Shown here in pieces: positions 38,119 through 49,059 of a stretch of DNA of 51,774 bases (positions are counted from its first letter, which is position 1; each line of letters opens with the position of its first letter). This DNA comes from Candidatus Dechloromonas phosphorivorans (GTDB lineage Bacteria > Pseudomonadota > Gammaproteobacteria > Burkholderiales > Rhodocyclaceae). The notes under the pieces were generated by a model. The model saw only the letters and a list, made by a program, of their open reading frames with translations. It did not search any database and was not told where the DNA came from. The position numbers and the translations under genes are program-made. The DNA lies in assembly GCA_016714975.1 (NCBI GenBank), contig JADKBR010000018.1:1-51774 (forward strand), given 5' to 3'.

Positions 38119-39162
38119 ATGGTACGCATTATATCCGCGCTCATCCTGGCCGTGACGGCCGTTTGTGCATCGGCCGCCGAGCCCCTTCAGCTCGTCGATA
38201 ATCCCCCCGACCGTCACGTTGTAGTCCGTGGCGACACGCTGTGGGGCATCTCCGGCAAGTTCCTCAAGGAGCCTTGGCGCTGGCCGGAAATCTGGAACAT
38301 GAACCGCGAGCAGATCAAGAATCCACATCTGATCTACCCCGGGGAAGTTGTTTATCTGGACCGCTCTGGCAAAAGTCCCCGGTTGCGCGTCGGCAAGCCG
38401 GTCAAGTCGGCGGCTGGCGGAACCATCAAACTCGAGCCGCAGATCTATTCCAGCTCGGTGCGGCAGGCTATTCCCAGCATCCCGCCCAACCAGATTGAAC
38501 CATTCCTCTCACAACCGCTCGTGGTTGAGGAAGGGCAACTGGACAACGTGCCGCGCATCGTTGCTGGTCCGGAGTATCGCGGCATGATGGGTAATGGCGA
38601 CCCGGCCTTCGCCACAGCAATTCCCGATGCCAGCGTCGTGAACTGGAATATCTTCCGTCCCGGCAAGCCGCTCAAGGATCCCGACACCGGCGATGTAATC
38701 GGCTACGAGGCTTTCTTCCTCGGCAATGCCAGTCTGGTCCAACCAGGTGAGCCGGCGGTACTTCAGATTATCGTGGCGAAGGAAGAGATCATGCGCGGCG
38801 ACCGCCTCTTGCCGGCACCGCCCGCCAATATCATCTCCTATGTACCGCACCGCCCCGACAACCAGGTTGACGCCAGGGTCATGACCATCTACGGCGGGGT
38901 TAGCGAAGGTGGCAAAGCCTCGATCGTCACCCTCAACCGTGGCAGGAATGACGGACTTGAAGTCGGCAATGTCCTTGCGCTGTTCCGCAACCGGATCTCA
39001 AGTGCCATCGACCAGGACACGATGCGGCGGGTCGATCAGCCGATCCCGGAACAGCGTTACGCACTGGTGTTCGTCTTCCGTGTATTCAACAGGGTTTCCT
39101 ACGCGCTTGTCCTCGAGTCGTCCGTACCCGTGACTGTCGGTGATTTCGCACGAAACCCATGA
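38119..39162 (+). CDS. exported LysM-domain peptidoglycan-binding protein
   Basis: A 347-residue protein. The ATG at 38119 opens a signal peptide (MVRIISALILAVTAVCASAAE). One LysM domain follows (VVVRGDTLWGISGKFLKEPWRWPEIWNMN ... HLIYPGEVVYL). The remaining 250 residues have no catalytic motif that I can see but include GVSEGGKASIVTLNRGRNDGLEVGNVLALF. It sits immediately before dprA (stop and start overlap by four bases), an arrangement conserved in Betaproteobacteria. It likely binds cell wall in the periplasm; its role is unknown. Confidence 0.86.
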   Translation: MVRIISALILAVTAVCASAAEPLQLVDNPPDRHVVVRGDTLWGISGKFLKEPWRWPEIWNMNREQIKNPHLIYPGEVVYLDRSGKSPRLRVGKPVKSAAGGTIKLEPQIYSSSVRQAIPSIPPNQIEPFLSQPLVVEEGQLDNVPRIVAGPEYRGMMGNGDPAFATAIPDASVVNWNIFRPGKPLKDPDTGDVIGYEAFFLGNASLVQPGEPAVLQIIVAKEEIMRGDRLLPAPPANIISYVPHRPDNQVDARVMTIYGGVSEGGKASIVTLNRGRNDGLEVGNVLALFRNRISSAIDQDTMRRVDQPIPEQRYALVFVFRVFNRVSYALVLESSVPVTVGDFARNP

Positions 39163-40235
39163 TTGACGAGGAAGGGTTGGCCGCCTGGCTGCGGCTGACC
39201 CTGATCCCTGGTATCGGCGGCGAGTCGCAGCGAAAGCTTCTCGCCGCTTTCGGTTTACCCGAAGCCATTTTCGCCGCCGGTCGCTTGGCGGCACGCGGCA
39301 TCGTCAGCGACCGTGCCGACCTGCTTTTCGATTTTGACCCCTCCGAGGCCGTCGACCGCAGCCTCGCCTGGGCGAGCCAGACCGACCAGCACATTTTGAC
39401 GCTCGCGGACTCAAGCTATCCGCAGTCCTTGCTGGAAATTCCCGACCCACCCAGTGTGCTTTACGTCCGCGGCAATCCGGCCATGTTGCAGAAGCGAGGA
39501 CTGGCCATCGTCGGCAGCCGCAACGCCACGCCACAAGGCCTGCAAACCGCCGAAAACTTTGCCCGGACACTCGCCGCACGGGGCCTCAGCATCATCAGCG
39601 GCCTCGCCCTCGGCATCGACGCTGCTGCGCATCGGGGTGCGTTAGCCGCAGATGGCGAAACCATTGCCGTCATCGGCACCGGCGCCGACCGTATCTACCC
39701 GGCGCGCAACAAGGATCTCGCGTTGGCGATTGCCGAACGGGGAACCATCGTTTCGGAGTTCCCGCTCGGCACACCAGCCATCGCCGCCAATTTCCCGCGC
39801 CGCAACCGCATCATTTCCGGGCTTTCCCGCGGGGTGTTGGTTGTCGAAGCGGCCCCCGATAGCGGCTCGCTCATCACCGCTCGTCTCGCCGCGGAGCAGG
39901 GGCGAGAGGTCTTCGCCATTCCAGGCTCGATTCATTCGCCGGTTGCACGCGGCTGTCACAAATTGATCAGGCAAGGCGCCAAACTGGTAGAGACAGCGTT
40001 GGATATTCTGGAAGAGCTCGGTGGTTCCTGGGAACCGGCCGACGCCCCCGAACCAGCGCTCTCAACCAGCGAGAATCCCTTGCTCAGGATACTTGGCCAC
40101 GATCCGTGCAGCCTCGACGACCTGGTTGAGCGTACAGGACTTACCGCCGACCAACTGCTTACCGAGCTCCTGACGCTTGAATTCGCCGGAATCGTTTCCA
40201 CGATGCCCGGCAACCGCTACCAGCGGCTGACCTGA
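39159..40235 (+). CDS. dprA: DprA, DNA-processing protein
   Basis: A 358-residue protein that loads RecA on incoming single-stranded DNA in transformation. The N-terminal helical domain (LRLTLIPGIGGESQRKLLAAF) leads into the Rossmann DprA core: IVGSRNATPQGLQTAENFARTL, SGLALGIDAAAHRGAL, FPRRNRIISGLSRGVLVVEA and SGSLITARLAAEQGREVFAIPGS. A winged-helix C-terminal domain follows (DPCSLDDLVERTGLTADQLLTELLTLE). In many relatives the small gene smg lies between dprA and a topoisomerase gene; here topB follows after 77 bases and smg is absent. Confidence 0.95.
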   Translation: MIDEEGLAAWLRLTLIPGIGGESQRKLLAAFGLPEAIFAAGRLAARGIVSDRADLLFDFDPSEAVDRSLAWASQTDQHILTLADSSYPQSLLEIPDPPSVLYVRGNPAMLQKRGLAIVGSRNATPQGLQTAENFARTLAARGLSIISGLALGIDAAAHRGALAADGETIAVIGTGADRIYPARNKDLALAIAERGTIVSEFPLGTPAIAANFPRRNRIISGLSRGVLVVEAAPDSGSLITARLAAEQGREVFAIPGSIHSPVARGCHKLIRQGAKLVETALDILEELGGSWEPADAPEPALSTSENPLLRILGHDPCSLDDLVERTGLTADQLLTELLTLEFAGIVSTMPGNRYQRLT

Positions 40236-40256
40236 TACCTAAAACATAAAGACGGC

Positions 40257-40286
40257 TTGCCAAGCCGCGCGCCGGGCACTTATCAT
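40257..40286 (+). promoter_or_regulatory. possible sigma-70 promoter of topB
   Basis: TTGCCA at 40257-40262, an 18-base spacer, and TATCAT at 40281-40286, 27 bases before the topB ATG. It is a reasonable but unproven match. Confidence 0.4.
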
Positions 40287-40312
40287 GCCCCGGAACCCTG
40301 CAGGCAGAACCC

Positions 40313-42816
40313 ATGACAAAAAAGCTGATCATTGCCGAAAAACCCTCCGTCGCCGCCGACATTGCCAAGGCGTTGGGGGGCTTTACCAAGAACGACGACT
40401 ATTTCGAGAGCGAGTCGCTCGTGCTCTCGTCGGCCATCGGCCACTTGCTGGAACTCGCCTGTCCGGAGGAATTCGAGGTCAAACGTGGCAAGTGGTCGTT
40501 CTCTCATCTGCCGGTGATCCCGCCTCACTTCGCTCTGTCGCCCATCGAGAAGACCGAATCGCGCCTGAAACTTCTCAACAAGCTGATCAAGCGCAAGGAC
40601 GTCGATGGCCTGATCAATGCCTGCGATGCGGGACGCGAGGGCGAACTGATCTTCAACTACATATCGCAACACTCCAAGACAGCCAAGCCGGTGCAACGCC
40701 TTTGGCTGCAATCGATGACCCAGGGCGCCATCCGCGATGGCTTTGCCCGCCTGCGTCACGGCGACGAAATGAAGGGCCTGGGCGATGCCGCCGTCTGCCG
40801 GTCCGAATCCGACTGGCTGGTCGGCATCAACGGCACGCGGGCAATGACTGCCTTCAACTCGAAGACCGGCGGTTTCCACCTGACCACCGTCGGCCGGGTA
40901 CAGACGCCGACGCTGGCGATCGTCGTCGAACGCGAAAGGAAGATCCGCGATTTCAAGTCACGTCCGTATTGGGAGGTTGAGGCCGACTTCGCCGCCAAGG
41001 CCGGCAACTACACCGGCAAGTGGTTCGACGAGAGCTTCAAGGGCAAGGACGCAGATGAACACGCCCGCGCCGACCGAATCTGGGAACAGAACAAAGCCGA
41101 AGGCATCCGCGCCGCCACGCTCGGCAAGCCGGGCATCGTCACGGAAGAGGCCAAGCCAGAAACCCGACTCTCGCCACTTCTTTCGATCTGACCAGCCTGC
41201 AACGTGAAGCGAACGGTCGTTTCGGCTTTTCGGCTAAAACCACGTTGTCGCTGGCGCAAGCTCTTTACGAAAAGCACAAGGTACTCACCTACCCGCGTAC
41301 CGACTCCCGCTGTCTGCCCGAGGACTACATCGCCACGGTCAAGACCACCCTCTCGGTTCTGACCGGTGAAGGCGCCGGCAAGGGCCATGACGAAGTCCAG
41401 CTTGCCCGCTACGCGCCATTCGCCCACCAGATTCTGGCGCGTAACTGGGTACATCCGAACAAGCGGATCTTCAACAATGCGAAGATCAGCGACCACTTCG
41501 CCATCATTCCGACGCCGCAGGCACCCAAACTTCTCAACGAACTCGAGCAGAAGCTCTATGACTTGGTCGTCAGGCGCTTCCTCTCCGTCTTCTTCCCGGC
41601 GGCAGAATATCTGGTCACCACCCGCATTACCCGCATCGATAGTTACCCCTTCAAGACCGAAGGCAAGGTGCTGGTCAACCCCGGCTGGCTGGCAGTACAC
41701 GGCACGGGAGGCGCAGGAGGGCAGCGAGGGCAATCTGGTTGCGGTCGACACCGGCGAAAAGGTCAAAGCCGATGAGGTCACCGTCAAGGCGAATGAAACC
41801 AAGCCGCCGCCTCGCTACTCGGAAGCCACCCTGCTTTCCGCCATGGAAGGTGCCGGCAAGATGGTCGACGACGAAGAACTCAAGGCGGCGATGGCCGGCC
41901 GCGGCCTCGGCACGCCGGCGACCCGCGCCCAGATCATCGAGAACCTGATCGGCGAGCAGTACATGCACCGCGAGGGCCGTGAGTTGATCCCGACCGCCAA
42001 GGCCTTCTCGCTGATGACCCTCCTCACCGGTCTCGGCATCAACGAACTGACCCAGCCGGAACTGACCGGGGACTGGGAATGGAAGCTCGGGCGCATCGAA
42101 AAGGGCGATTTCACCCGCCAAGAATTCATGCGCGAGATCGCCGAGATGACCCGACACATCGTCGAGCGCGCGAAGACCTTCGACAGCGACACCATTCCCG
42201 GAGACTTCGGCGTCCTCAAGGTGCCTTGCCCCCGGTGTGGTGGCCAGATCCGCGAAACCTACAAGAAATTCCAGTGTGGCGGTTGCGATTACGCGCTATG
42301 GAAAATCGTTGCCGGCCGCCAGTTCGAGCCGGCTGAGATCGACACGCTGATCACCGAGAAGCAGATCGGTCCGCTAACCGGATTCCGCAACAGAATGGGG
42401 CGCGCCTTTGCCGCCGCCATCAAGCTGAACGACAACATGGAGCCCGAATTCGACTTTGGCCAGCCCAGGGCAGGCGAGGACGACGAAGCCGAAACAGTCG
42501 AGTTCCCGGCGGAACGGCGCCTGGGCAAGTGCCCGAAGTGTGCCTCGGGCGTCTTCGAACATGGGGCTTCCTATGTTTGCGAAAAATCGATCGGGGCGGC
42601 CAAAACCTGCGACTTCCGCTCTGGCACGATCATCCTGCAGCAACCGATCGAGTCCGAGCAAATGAAGAAGCTGCTGGCCGAGGGCAGGACCGATTTGTTG
42701 AAGGGTTTCATTTCCAACCGCACGCGGCGCAAGTTCTCGGCTTACCTCGTCGTTCAGGAAGGCAAGGTCGGCTTCGAGTTCGAGAAAGAGGCGCCCGTAA
42801 GAAAAAACGCCTATGA
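40313..42816 (+). CDS. topB: TopB, DNA topoisomerase III (reading frame broken by three small indels)
   Basis: A type IA topoisomerase of about 830 residues. It starts KLIIAEKPSVAADIAKAL, has the toprim motif DAGREGELIF, GRVQTPTLA, the catalytic tyrosine in VLTYPRTDSRCLPEDY, and two C-terminal zinc ribbons (CPRCGG...CGGCDY and CPKCAS...C). The frame changes near 41180 (a missing T in cttcTTTcgat), near 41710 (an extra A in ggcAcgggag restores it) and near 42797 (a missing C in gcgCCCgtaag). Correcting the last gives the natural ending EAPRKKKRL and a stop at 42816; uncorrected, the frame runs on to 42979 and overlaps oxyR. Two of the three lie in homopolymers, so sequencing error is likelier than real mutation. 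Confidence 0.88.
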
Positions 42817-42878
42817 AGAAGGCAGCCGCCTGATTCATCCCACAACTGATCGGCGGTGGCCGCGCCGGTTACCTGACC

Positions 42879-42892
42879 GTTCCACGTGGAAC
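42879..42892. other. parS-like ParB-binding site 4
   Basis: GTTCCACGTGGAAC is a perfect 14-bp palindrome that matches the parS core. If topB ends at 42816, this site is intergenic, between the tails of topB and oxyR. Confidence 0.78.
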
Positions 42893-42893
42893 C

Positions 42894-43808
42894 TCAACGG
42901 ACAGCTGTCGCTCCGGGCAACTGGCAGGACAACAGGGCAGCGCGGACGGCGTCAATCGCCTGCGGCCGTGGAAAAGTGACCCGCCAGACGAGCCCGACCG
43001 TTCGCGAAGGCTGCTCCCCTGAAAACGCCAGCACCTTGACCAGCGGTTCCTTGTCGACCAGCGGATCGGCGGCCGTGCTTGGCATCACCGCCACCCCGGC
43101 ACCGCTCGCCACCATGTAGCGGATCGTTTCCAGCGAGCCACCTTCCAGCGAATGCTCGAGCGCATCGGGTCCGGCCAAGCGCGGGCAGGACTCAAGCACT
43201 TGGTCGCGAAAGCAGTTGCCCTGGCCGAGAAGCAGCAAATTCTGCCCGTCCAGTTCGTCCGCCGCGATCTCCCGCCGCTGCACCCAGGGATGTCCGTCCG
43301 GAACAACGACACGGAACGGCTCCGAATAGACCGGCTGCGCCACCAGCCCGGGTTCGGTGAAGGGCAAGGCGATGACGATGACGTCCAGCTCGCCGGCCTT
43401 CAGCGCCGGAATCAGGCTGGCGGTGAAATCCTCCTTGAGAAACAGCGGCATCTTCGGTGCCTGCCGGTGCAAAGCCGGAATCAGTTGCGGCAGCAGATAC
43501 GGCGCGATCGTATAGATGATGCCGACACGCAACTGCCCGCTCATCGGATCCCCAGTCGCCCCGGCGATCTCCTCCAGGCGAACCGCCTCTTCCAGCACCC
43601 GCCGCGCCTGAGCGACGATGCGCTCGCCGAGTCCGGTGATCCGGACATCCGAAGCGGTCCGCTCAAACAAAGCAGCGCCGAGTTGCCCCTCGACTTTCTT
43701 CAAAGCCACGGAAAGGGTCGGCTGGCTGACACGACAGACCTCTGCCGCCCGGCCGAAGTGACGCTCGCGGGCGAGCGCGACGACATAGCGCATTTCCGTC
43801 AAGGTCAT
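42894..43808 (-). CDS. oxyR: OxyR, LysR-type hydrogen-peroxide sensor
   Basis: A 304-residue regulator. The N-terminal helix-turn-helix is MTLTEMRYVVALARERHFGRAAEVCRVSQPTLSVALKKVE. The effector domain has the redox pair of OxyR, two cysteines nine residues apart in GQGNCFRDQVLESCP. This spacing matches Cys199 and Cys208 of E. coli OxyR and separates it from other LysR proteins. It should turn on catalase and peroxidase genes, none of which are in this window. The ATG at 43808 overlaps the pseudouridine synthase stop by four bases (ATGA), so the two are translationally coupled. Confidence 0.92.
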   Translation of the reverse strand: MTLTEMRYVVALARERHFGRAAEVCRVSQPTLSVALKKVEGQLGAALFERTASDVRITGLGERIVAQARRVLEEAVRLEEIAGATGDPMSGQLRVGIIYTIAPYLLPQLIPALHRQAPKMPLFLKEDFTASLIPALKAGELDVIVIALPFTEPGLVAQPVYSEPFRVVVPDGHPWVQRREIAADELDGQNLLLLGQGNCFRDQVLESCPRLAGPDALEHSLEGGSLETIRYMVASGAGVAVMPSTAADPLVDKEPLVKVLAFSGEQPSRTVGLVWRVTFPRPQAIDAVRAALLSCQLPGATAVR

Positions 43809-44512
43809 CCCGATACTCCCAGCTTTGCAAGGTCGACCGCGGCAAGCCACCGCCATTGCCCCGGCTTCAGGTCCTCAGGCAAGGAAAGCCCCCCCACGGC
43901 CTCACGATGTAGCGCCTCGACACGGTTTCCGGCTGCGGCGACCATGCGCTTCACCTGATGGTATTTGCCACCGGTCAGCGTCAGGCGCAGTTCCCTGGCC
44001 CCGACGACTTCGCAGGCGGCTGCGGCGACCGGCTCGGGCTCGTCGTTGAGGAGAACCCCGCCCAAGAGCCTCTCCATCTGCTCCCGATCGACCGCGTGCT
44101 TCGTCGTCGCCAGATAAACCTTCGGCACCTTGCGCCGCGCCGAGGACAGCAAGTGGTTCAGCTGGCCATTGTCTGTGATCAGCAGCAGCCCGGTGGTGTC
44201 CTCGTCGAGTCGGCCGACAGGTTGGACACCACGCTGGCGAAGGGGCAGCGGCAACAGCGCGAGGACGCCCGGGTGATGCAGCGGCCTGCGCGAGCACTCG
44301 TAGCCCGCCGGTTTGTTGAGCATCAGAGTGGCAAATTCGGCGTAGGGCCAGTCGACACCGTCGACGGTCAGCACCAAGCCGGCGGAATCGATGTCGGCGA
44401 AGGGTTGGTCACAGGGTTGTCCATTAACAGCGACTCGCCCGTCCCAGCAAAGCGTGCGGCATTCCTTGCGGGTGCCGAATCCATGCTTCTGGAGGATACG
44501 TTCTAGTTGCAT
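43805..44512 (-). CDS. rsuA: RsuA-family 16S rRNA pseudouridine synthase
   Basis: A 235-residue protein. An S4 RNA-binding domain opens the chain (MQLERILQKHGFGTRKECRTL, VAVNGQP). The catalytic domain has the conserved VGRLDEDTTGLLLIT with the nucleophilic Asp, KVPKVYLATTKH and TGGKYHQVKRMVAAAGNRVEALHREAVGG. RsuA modifies U516 of 16S rRNA; the exact position is assumed from similarity. It is coupled to oxyR by a 4-base overlap and divergent from the AtaL-like gene by 23 bases. Confidence 0.9.
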   Translation of the reverse strand: MQLERILQKHGFGTRKECRTLCWDGRVAVNGQPCDQPFADIDSAGLVLTVDGVDWPYAEFATLMLNKPAGYECSRRPLHHPGVLALLPLPLRQRGVQPVGRLDEDTTGLLLITDNGQLNHLLSSARRKVPKVYLATTKHAVDREQMERLLGGVLLNDEPEPVAAAACEVVGARELRLTLTGGKYHQVKRMVAAAGNRVEALHREAVGGLSLPEDLKPGQWRWLAAVDLAKLGVSG

Positions 44513-44535
44513 GCCGCCGATGTTAACATTGACGA

Positions 44536-45006
44536 ATGAAATTCGAGCACCTCATCCAGATCAACGATCCCCAAAAACCCCTGCTTCGCACGCTCAGCCG
44601 TCAACAGGTCTGGCGGGGTCTGCTCCACCGTGTCGAAGACCCGCTCCCCTTCCTGCCCGGGCTGGAGTCGTGCGTCATCATCGAACGCCATGCCGATGTG
44701 CTGCTGCGCCAGCTCGATTTCGGCCCCGCAGTGATTCAGGATCGTGTCACGCTGGCCGAAGCGCACTGGGTTCATTTCGAAATCGAGCCGTCGTCCGCCC
44801 ACCCCGGCGGCAGCCTGACCATCACGATCGAGGAGCCTGAACCGGCTTTCCTCTTCCTGCGCTTCGCCTACCGGACGACACTGGCCAGCGGGTCCCATTC
44901 CGAAGACCGCGCCTACATCGAATACGTCAAGTCGGCCTACCACCAGTCAGATGTGGATTGCGTGCGGCTGATCCGCACCCTCGCCGCCAGCGGCATGCCG
45001 CAGTAG
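44536..45006 (+). CDS. AtaL-like/DUF1857 SRPBCC-fold protein
   Basis: A 156-residue soluble protein starting MKFEHLIQINDP, with VWRGLLHRVEDPLPFLPGLESC and a C-terminal helix VDCVRLIRTLAASG. These fit the DUF1857 (AtaL-like) group of the SRPBCC fold, hydrophobic-cavity proteins of unknown ligand. No catalytic residues are recognised. It is a single gene; its stop abuts the convergent YbiT gene directly (adjacent bases). Confidence 0.75.
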   Translation: MKFEHLIQINDPQKPLLRTLSRQQVWRGLLHRVEDPLPFLPGLESCVIIERHADVLLRQLDFGPAVIQDRVTLAEAHWVHFEIEPSSAHPGGSLTITIEEPEPAFLFLRFAYRTTLASGSHSEDRAYIEYVKSAYHQSDVDCVRLIRTLAASGMPQ

Positions 45007-46631
<1,625 letters not shown>

Positions 46632-46676
46632 GGCGATTCCGATCTGCTGGATGGAGGTAGGACGAAGGGCCGAATT

Positions 46677-46784
46677 TTACCTGCTTTCAAGAGGTTGACC
46701 GTGAATCGACACCCCGTATTTGTCCTCTGCGGTGTAACATTCACCGCCACAATTACATGCCTCGCAGGCACCGAGACAGCCCAT
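46677..46784 (-). CDS. possible 35-residue cysteine-rich microprotein (speculative)
   Basis: An ATG at 46784 opens a short frame, MGCLGACEACNCGGECYTAEDK followed by YGVSIHGQPLESR (the cysteines at 3, 7, 10, 12 and 16 are the point). It is divergent from, and shares two bases with, the gshA start, and lies before the YbiT gene on the same strand. Five cysteines in sixteen residues suggest metal binding. Nothing else supports it, and the sequence quality is poor here. Confidence 0.25.
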   Translation of the reverse strand: MGCLGACEACNCGGECYTAEDKYGVSIHGQPLESR

Positions 46785-48069
46785 GGTTCCGCACCTGACC
46801 ACCGCCCTCACTGGGCCCCCTGCTCGAACCGAGCGTCGCTTCCTCGACAGCAGCACACACAGCGAGCACTGGCTGCGCGGCCAGTGGCAGGAACACACGC
46901 CACCCTTCTATTCGTCCTGCGACCTGCGTAATTCCGGATTCAAACTGGCGCCGGTGGACACCAACCTCTTCCTCGGCGGTTTCAACAATCTAAATACGGT
47001 CTTTCTGCCGTTGTGCGTACAGGCGGCGATGGTTGCCATCGAAAGATCTGCCCGGATGCCCGCAATCTGCTGCTGATCCCGAAAACCACACAAGAAACCA
47101 GTTTTACCTGCAGAATGTCGCCCAACTAGTCGCCATCCTGCGCCAGACGGGACTGAACATCCGTCTTGGCTCACTGCTGCCGGAGGTCGACAGACCGACG
47201 CGGATCGAACTCGCAAACGGCGAGACCCTGCCTCTTGAGCCGCTAGTCACACACAATACCGCCTCGGGCTCGATGGCTTTGACCCCTGCGCCATCTTGCT
47301 GAACAATGACCTGTCGGCAGGGATCCCGACCATCTTGGAGAACCTGGAAGAGCAGTTCGTCCTGCCACCCCTCCATGCTGGCTGGGCCATCCGTCGGAAG
47401 TCCAATCATTTCGCCTGCCCACGACCAAATCGCCACCAAATTCGCCGGGATATCGGCATCGACCCTGGCGTATAAATCCGCCTTTTCCGTCTGCCGCAGC
47501 GTCAATTTTCACGAACGGCAGGGGAAGATGTCTTGCCGCTAACGTCGCTGCAGTGCTCTGAAATCGTCAGCGAAAAGTACAAGGAATACGAGATCACGAG
47601 ACACCTTGCGTCGTCGTCAAGGCAGATGCCGGTACCCACGGGATGGGGATCATGACCGTGCGCAGTGCCGACGAGGTCATTGCGCTGAACCGCAAACAGC
47701 GCAACAAGATGAGTGTCGGCAAGGAAGGCCTGAGGTTAGCGAGGTGATCGTGGGAGGGAGGTACACCTTCGAGACGTTGCACGACGCTGTTGCCGAGCCG
47801 GTTATCTACATGATCGATCGTTATGTTGTTGGTGGCTTATCGTGTGAATACCGGGCGCGGCAAGGACGAGAACCTGAACGCGCCGGGCATGCACTTCGAG
47901 CCACTCGCCTTGAAACCGGCTTGCAACCTGCCCGATTACGGGCAACAACCCGGATGCCCCACCAACCGCTTCTACGCCTATGAAGTGGTTGGCCGCCTCG
48001 CTCGCTTTAGCCGCGGCTCTCGAACTCGAGCACACCTCCACCGATGTCGGTGCAAGTGAGAAGATGGTG
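46783..48069 (+). pseudogene. gshA: GshA, glutamate-cysteine ligase (betaproteobacterial type), broken by many indels
   Basis: Translated pieces in changing frames spell a recognisable GshA: MVPHLTTALTGP, EHWLRGQWQEHTPPFYSS, LRNSGFKLAPVDTNLF, then NQFYLQNVAQLVAILRQTGLN, RLGSLLPEVDRPTRIELANGE, GIPTILENLEEQFVLPPLHAGWAIRRKSNHF, VCRSVNFHERQG, PVIYMIDRYVVGG and NTGRGKDENLNAPGMHFEPLA. The enzyme makes gamma-glutamylcysteine, the first step to glutathione. At least four frame changes are needed between these pieces. The end is uncertain and set near 48069. The broken state most likely reflects base-calling error; gshB follows directly, giving the usual pair. Confidence 0.75.
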
Positions 48070-48102
48070 AGTTTACAACCTGCAGAGGCCGCCGCCCGCC
48101 CG

Positions 48103-49059
48103 CTGAACCTTGCCTTGTCCAGGATCCGCTCCCGGGCCTGAAGGCCCTGCAAGGACCTCGTCGATCGCCATGATGCGTGCCGACGCAACCCGCGGCCACA
48201 GGGTTCGCCATCGACTGCGCAACCTCGGCTGGCGTCGGCCTGAATCCGCAGGGCCAGGCGGCGTCTTCCGGCACGGCAGTTGCCACATGCAGTCGGACAA
48301 TCACGACTGGTTCACGAGATCGGCCGCGACCGGATACCGCTCACCGATTTCGACGCCGTCGTGATGCGCAGGGATCCACCTTTGACAACGAGTACCTGAC
48401 CGCGACCTGGCTGCTCGGAACGCGCCGAGGCGGCGGTGTCCGCGTCTTCAAACGGCCGCGCGTTGCGCGACCATTCGGAGAAAGTGGCGATCGCCGGAAT
48501 TCCTCAATTTGCGCCGGCGACACTGAAACTCTCCCGCGACGTCGAGCAGTTGCAGCAGTTCATCGACGGTCATACGGACGTGATCTCAAGCCGCTCGACG
48601 GCATGGGTGGCGGCCGATATTCCGTGTCCGCACGCCGACCCGAACCGCAACGTGATCATCGAGACGCTGACCCGCGAGGGCGCCGGACCATCGCGGCCGA
48701 CGCTATCTCCCGGAAATCGTCGATGGCGACAAGCGCATCCTGATCATCGCCGGCCAGCCGGTACCCATGCTGGCACGCATCCCCAAGGCCGGGGAGACGC
48801 GGGGAAACCTCGCTGTCGGCGGTACCGGCGTCGCGCAGGCGCTGACGGCACGTGACCGCGAGATCGCCGAAACACTCGGCCCGATCCTGTTCGATCGCGG
48901 TCTGCTGGTCGGCATCGACGTCATCGGCAGCCACCTCACCGGAAATCAACGTCACCAGCCCGTACCTGCATGGTCGAAATCCGGCAGCAGACCGGCCTTC
49001 GACTTCGGCGGCGACCTTCATCCGCTGCCCTCGAGCGGCGGGAATGCGCTATTTCCTGA
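48103..49059 (+). pseudogene. gshB: GshB, glutathione synthetase, broken by many indels
   Basis: Pieces in several frames reconstruct GshB, the ATP-grasp enzyme joining gamma-glutamylcysteine and glycine. The N-terminal DPLPGLKA-like segment (near 48120) leads to a DNHDWF segment, DFDAVVMRRDPPFDNEYLTATWLLG, FAPATLKLSRDVEQLQQFIDGHTDVI, KPLDGMGG, GDKRILIIAGQPV, LARIPKAGETRGNLAVGG and ITGN/EINVTSP near the end. The start codon itself is not visible; 48103 is where the first matching residues begin. The tail ends ERRECAIS at 49059 and overlaps the next gene by 16 bases. Order gshA-gshB and close spacing indicate an operon. Confidence 0.75.

Noticed and set aside
40313..42816. Programmed ribosomal frameshifting in topB
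   Set aside because: The frame changes are three, at unrelated places, with no slippery heptamer plus stimulatory structure, and topB is not known to use frameshifting.
42817..42979. The 54-codon extension of topB past 42816
   Set aside because: It is unlike any topoisomerase tail, overlaps oxyR on the other strand and covers a parS-like site; it results from the missing C near 42797.
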